From: an uncultured Carnobacterium sp.
GTDB taxonomy: Bacteria; Bacillota; Bacilli; Lactobacillales; Aerococcaceae
Direction of reading: 5' to 3'
DNA length: 8,345 bases
Assembly: GCA_905371865.1 (NCBI GenBank)
Contig: CAJPNA010000057.1
Coordinates: forward strand, 1 to 8,345
Shown here: piece by piece, positions 6,152 to 8,345 of the stretch
Position numbering within the stretch: the first letter of the stretch is position 1
Layout: the number at the start of each line of letters is the position of its first letter
Program-made: the position numbers and the translations under genes
Notes under the pieces: model-generated
The model's input: only the letters and a program-made list of their open reading frames with translations
Told to the model about the DNA's origin: nothing
The model's database searches: none

Positions 6152-7999
6152 TTAATTTTCTGCTTCGGCTTGTTTTTTACGTTTATTTGCTTTTTCACGT
6201 TCGCCTTTATTTAGAATTTGTTTTCTTAAACGAATCGTTTCTGGAGTAATTTCGCAGTATTCATCGTCTGATAAGAATTCTAATGACTCTTCAAGAGATA
6301 GTTTCTTAGGAGTCTTAATCACTGAAGTTTGATCTTTCGTAGCTGAACGAATATTTGTTTGTTGTTTTGCTTTCGTAATATTAACCGCTAAGTCATTTTC
6401 ACGAGAGTGTTCTCCAACAATCATTCCTTCATAAATTTCAGTACCTGGCTCAGTGAAGATTACACCACGGTCTTCAACACCCATAATTCCGTAAGTCGTT
6501 GCTTTTCCTGTATCTGTTGACACAAGCGCCCCATTACGGCGTCCGCCGATGCTTGTTGGAATGTATGGTAAGTATTGATCGAATGTGTGGTTCATAATTC
6601 CGTAACCACGTGTCATGGATAAGAATTCCGTTGTATATCCTAATAATCCTCGTGCTGGAACTAAGAAGACAATACGAACTTGTCCATTATCGTTATGTTG
6701 CATATCTTGCATTTCACCTTTACGGTTACTTAATGATTCGATAATTGAACCCATGTATTCTTCAGGAGTATCGATTTGTACACGTTCAAATGGTTCACAT
6801 TTTACGCCATCGATTTCTTTAATAATTACTTCTGGACGAGATACTTGTAACTCAAATCCTTCACGACGCATGTTTTCGATTAAGATTGATAAGTGTAATT
6901 CCCCACGTCCTGATACAATCCATGCATCTGGTGAATCAGTTGGTTCAACTTTTAGAGATACGTCTGTTTGTAATTCACGCATTAGACGTTCTTCAATCTT
7001 ACGAGCTGTAACGAACTTCCCTTCACGACCCGCAAATGGTGAGTTGTTTGTCAAGAATGTCATTTGTAAGGTTGGTTCGTCAATGTGTAATACTGGTAGG
7101 CTTTCTTGTGTATCTACCGGTGTTACTGTTTCTCCAACGAAGATGTCTTCCATACCAGATAGAGCAATTAAGTCCCCTGCTTTTGCTTCGTTGATTTCTA
7201 AACGATTTAATCCAAAGAAACCAAATAATTTAGTAACACGGAAGTTTTTCTTTGTACCGTCTAATTTTAATAACGTTACTTGATCCCCAACTTTGATAGT
7301 TCCACGGAATACACGACCGATACCGATACGTCCAACGTAGTCATTATAGTCTAATAATGATACTTGGAATTGTAATGGTTCATCTGAGTTATCTACTGGA
7401 GCTGGGATATGTTCGATAATTGTATCGAATAAGTAATCCATTGTTTTTTCTTGGTCCGCTGGGTTGTCTGATAAACTTGAAGTTCCGTTTAATGCTGAAG
7501 CATAAACTACTGGGAATTCTAATTGATCATCATCCGCACCTAATTCGATGAATAATTCTAATACTTCATCAACTACTTCTTCTGGACGAGCAGCGTCACG
7601 GTCGATTTTGTTTACTACAACTATTGGTGTTAAATGTTGTTCTAACGCTTTTTTCAATACAAAACGAGTTTGAGGCATTGTACCTTCATACGCATCCACT
7701 ACAAGAACTACACCGTCTACCATTTTCATGATACGTTCTACTTCTCCACCGAAGTCCGCGTGTCCTGGTGTATCCATAATATTGATTCGAGTTCCTTTAT
7801 ATAGAACAGCTGTATTTTTCGCTAAAATAGTAATACCGCGTTCACGTTCGATATCGTTTGAGTCCATTGCGCGTTCTGATAATTCTGTACGTGCATCTAA
7901 AGTATCTGATTGTTTTAATAATTCATCCACAAGTGTTGTTTTACCATGGTCAACGTGGGCGATAATAGCAATATTGCGAATATCATTTCTTAATTTCAT
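6152..7999 (-). CDS. typA: Ribosome-associated translational GTPase TypA/BipA
   Basis: A 615-residue translation-factor GTPase related to EF-G and LepA, which binds the ribosome and is linked to 50S assembly and to growth under cold and other stress. The G motifs are all intact: G1 AHVDHGKTT (14-22), G2 RGITI (54-58), G3 DTPGH (76-80), G4 NKID (130-133) and G5 SAL (168-170). A beta-barrel domain (about 205-300), EF-G-like domains III and V (about 305-475) and the TypA-specific C-terminal domain follow. YLPYIPTSIGGRRNGALVS is part of the characteristic region. Length is normal. GGAGG lies 6 bases before the ATG. It has its own strong promoter, a hairpin leader and a shared terminator, so it is a single-gene unit. 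Confidence 0.97.
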   Translation of the reverse strand: MKLRNDIRNIAIIAHVDHGKTTLVDELLKQSDTLDARTELSERAMDSNDIERERGITILAKNTAVLYKGTRINIMDTPGHADFGGEVERIMKMVDGVVLVVDAYEGTMPQTRFVLKKALEQHLTPIVVVNKIDRDAARPEEVVDEVLELFIELGADDDQLEFPVVYASALNGTSSLSDNPADQEKTMDYLFDTIIEHIPAPVDNSDEPLQFQVSLLDYNDYVGRIGIGRVFRGTIKVGDQVTLLKLDGTKKNFRVTKLFGFFGLNRLEINEAKAGDLIALSGMEDIFVGETVTPVDTQESLPVLHIDEPTLQMTFLTNNSPFAGREGKFVTARKIEERLMRELQTDVSLKVEPTDSPDAWIVSGRGELHLSILIENMRREGFELQVSRPEVIIKEIDGVKCEPFERVQIDTPEEYMGSIIESLSNRKGEMQDMQHNDNGQVRIVFLVPARGLLGYTTEFLSMTRGYGIMNHTFDQYLPYIPTSIGGRRNGALVSTDTGKATTYGIMGVEDRGVIFTEPGTEIYEGMIVGEHSRENDLAVNITKAKQQTNIRSATKDQTSVIKTPKKLSLEESLEFLSDDEYCEITPETIRLRKQILNKGEREKANKRKKQAEAEN

Positions 8000-8026
8000 G
8001 TATTTCCTCCATTGATTGACAAAATG

Positions 8027-8070
8027 AAAGTGATGGAATCTGAACGCTAAAAGAGCCCTTCCATCACCTT
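8027..8070 (-). promoter_or_regulatory. Hairpin in the typA 5' leader
   Basis: On the minus strand GTGATGGAA (8067-8059) pairs perfectly with TTCCATCAC (8038-8030). A G-U pair and two A-U pairs extend the stem to 12 bp, around a 20-base loop that can itself form GCT/AGC. It lies between the predicted transcription start (about 8086) and the ribosome binding site (8010-8006), and is followed by the T-rich CTTTCATTTTG. It could be an attenuator, a stability element or a protein-binding structure. I do not recognise it as a known riboswitch. Confidence 0.5.
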
Positions 8071-8092
8071 AACTTCTTCTCTTAACTCAAAA

Positions 8093-8121
8093 AGTATACT
8101 ACAAAAACGCTATAAACTCAA
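8093..8121 (-). promoter_or_regulatory. Predicted sigma-A type promoter of typA
   Basis: TTGAGT (8121-8116) and TATACT (8098-8093) are separated by 17 bases on the minus strand, one of the best promoter matches in the window. It predicts a leader of about 85 bases before typA. Confidence 0.7.
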
Positions 8122-8130
8122 AAGATAAAA

Positions 8131-8177
8131 CACAATGGGCATCCCTAACTTACATTTGTTAAGATGCGATGCTCATT
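8131..8177 (-). terminator. Probable polA terminator
   Basis: On the minus strand AATGAGCATC (8177-8168) pairs with GATGCCCATT (8143-8134) with one mismatch. An inner TAAC/GTTA pairing is possible, and the stem is followed by GTGTTTTATCTTTTG. It begins 10 bases after the polA stop. The T-tract is imperfect and the internal loops are large, so efficiency is uncertain. Read on the plus strand the mismatch becomes G-U and the tail is TCTATTTTT. Confidence 0.45.
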
Positions 8178-8187
8178 CTATTTTTAG

Positions 8188-8345
8188 TTATTTTGCTTCA
8201 AACCAGTTGTCCCCTACATTACTATCTGCTCGTAGTGGAACTTTCAGACTGACGGCATTTTCCATGACTTCTTCTACTAAACTTTGAAGACTTTCTAATT
8301 CATCTTGTGGCACTTCAAAAATCAATTCATCGTGCACTTGTAATA
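8188..8345 (-). CDS. polA: DNA polymerase I, C-terminal end (partial)
   Basis: The frame enters at the right edge and reads LQVHDELIFEVPQDELESLQSLVEEVMENAVSLKVPLRADSNVGDNWFEAK before the stop, 51 full codons. VHDEL is the conserved motif C of family A DNA polymerases, where the Asp-Glu pair lies at the polymerase active site, and the closing V(P)L.AD...G.NW.EAK is the usual C-terminus of bacterial PolA. The enzyme fills gaps after Okazaki primer removal and in excision repair. The upstream part of the gene, with the 5'-nuclease domain, lies beyond the window. It is followed by a probable terminator and then the separate typA promoter. Confidence 0.95.
   Translation of the reverse strand, partial: LQVHDELIFEVPQDELESLQSLVEEVMENAVSLKVPLRADSNVGDNWFEAK

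Noticed and set aside
6615..7283. Long open frame (222 codons) on the plus strand opposite typA
   Set aside because: It is the mirror of a well-conserved typA frame. The translation is rich in Ser, Arg, Asn and Pro without recognisable motifs, and no ribosome binding site or promoter is evident.
7728..8015. Plus-strand open frame opposite the start of typA
   Set aside because: It is antisense to the G-domain codons of typA, has no recognisable domain, and is explained by the codon pattern of the real gene.

Overview
This is an ordinary chromosomal stretch of a low-GC Gram-positive bacterium, most likely a member of the Lactobacillales. The DNA is AT-rich, ribosome binding sites are strong purine-rich ones (for example GGAGG before typA), intrinsic terminators carry T-tracts, and the housekeeping proteins (GMP kinase, RNA polymerase omega, TypA, PolA) look like those of Firmicutes. 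A Carnobacteriaceae-like host such as Granulicatella is only a guess. I see no rRNA, tRNA, CRISPR, insertion sequence, phage gene or other mark of recent transfer.

Layout. Seven of the eight genes are on the minus strand. Reading that strand from the right edge: the last 51 codons of polA (8188-8345), then typA (6152-7999) behind its own promoter and a leader that can fold into a hairpin. A plus-strand gene for a CatE-like VOC dioxygenase (5250-6103) converges on typA, and the two share a bidirectional terminator (6112-6141). Back to back with the dioxygenase gene is a membrane-anchored alpha/beta hydrolase (4316-5047). The roughly 200-base divergent region between them holds two promoters and a perfect 26-bp palindrome. 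Next come a two-gene operon of a Gfo/Idh/MocA oxidoreductase and a YpgQ-like HD phosphohydrolase (4224 down to 2597, overlapping by ATGA), a stand-alone MATE efflux pump (1138-2505), and the gmk-rpoZ operon (938 down to 70), which runs off the left edge, probably towards priA. Each minus-strand unit has a recognisable promoter and, where its end lies inside the window, an intrinsic terminator. No gene-free stretch exceeds about 205 bases.

How the genes fit together. gmk, rpoZ, polA and typA are core nucleotide, transcription, replication and translation functions. The middle genes are accessory metabolic and stress-type functions. The most unusual locus is the divergent hydrolase/dioxygenase pair around the palindrome. 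Its arrangement recalls the hydrolase plus extradiol-dioxygenase pairs of Bacillus quinone and electrophile regulons, but this is an analogy and no regulator gene is in the window. The dioxygenase reading frame is broken by one base exactly at the heptamer A AAA AAC, where a -1 slip would restore the full-length protein. A simple indel or sequencing error is the likelier explanation, but the site deserves checking. I did not find a convincing new multi-gene system.
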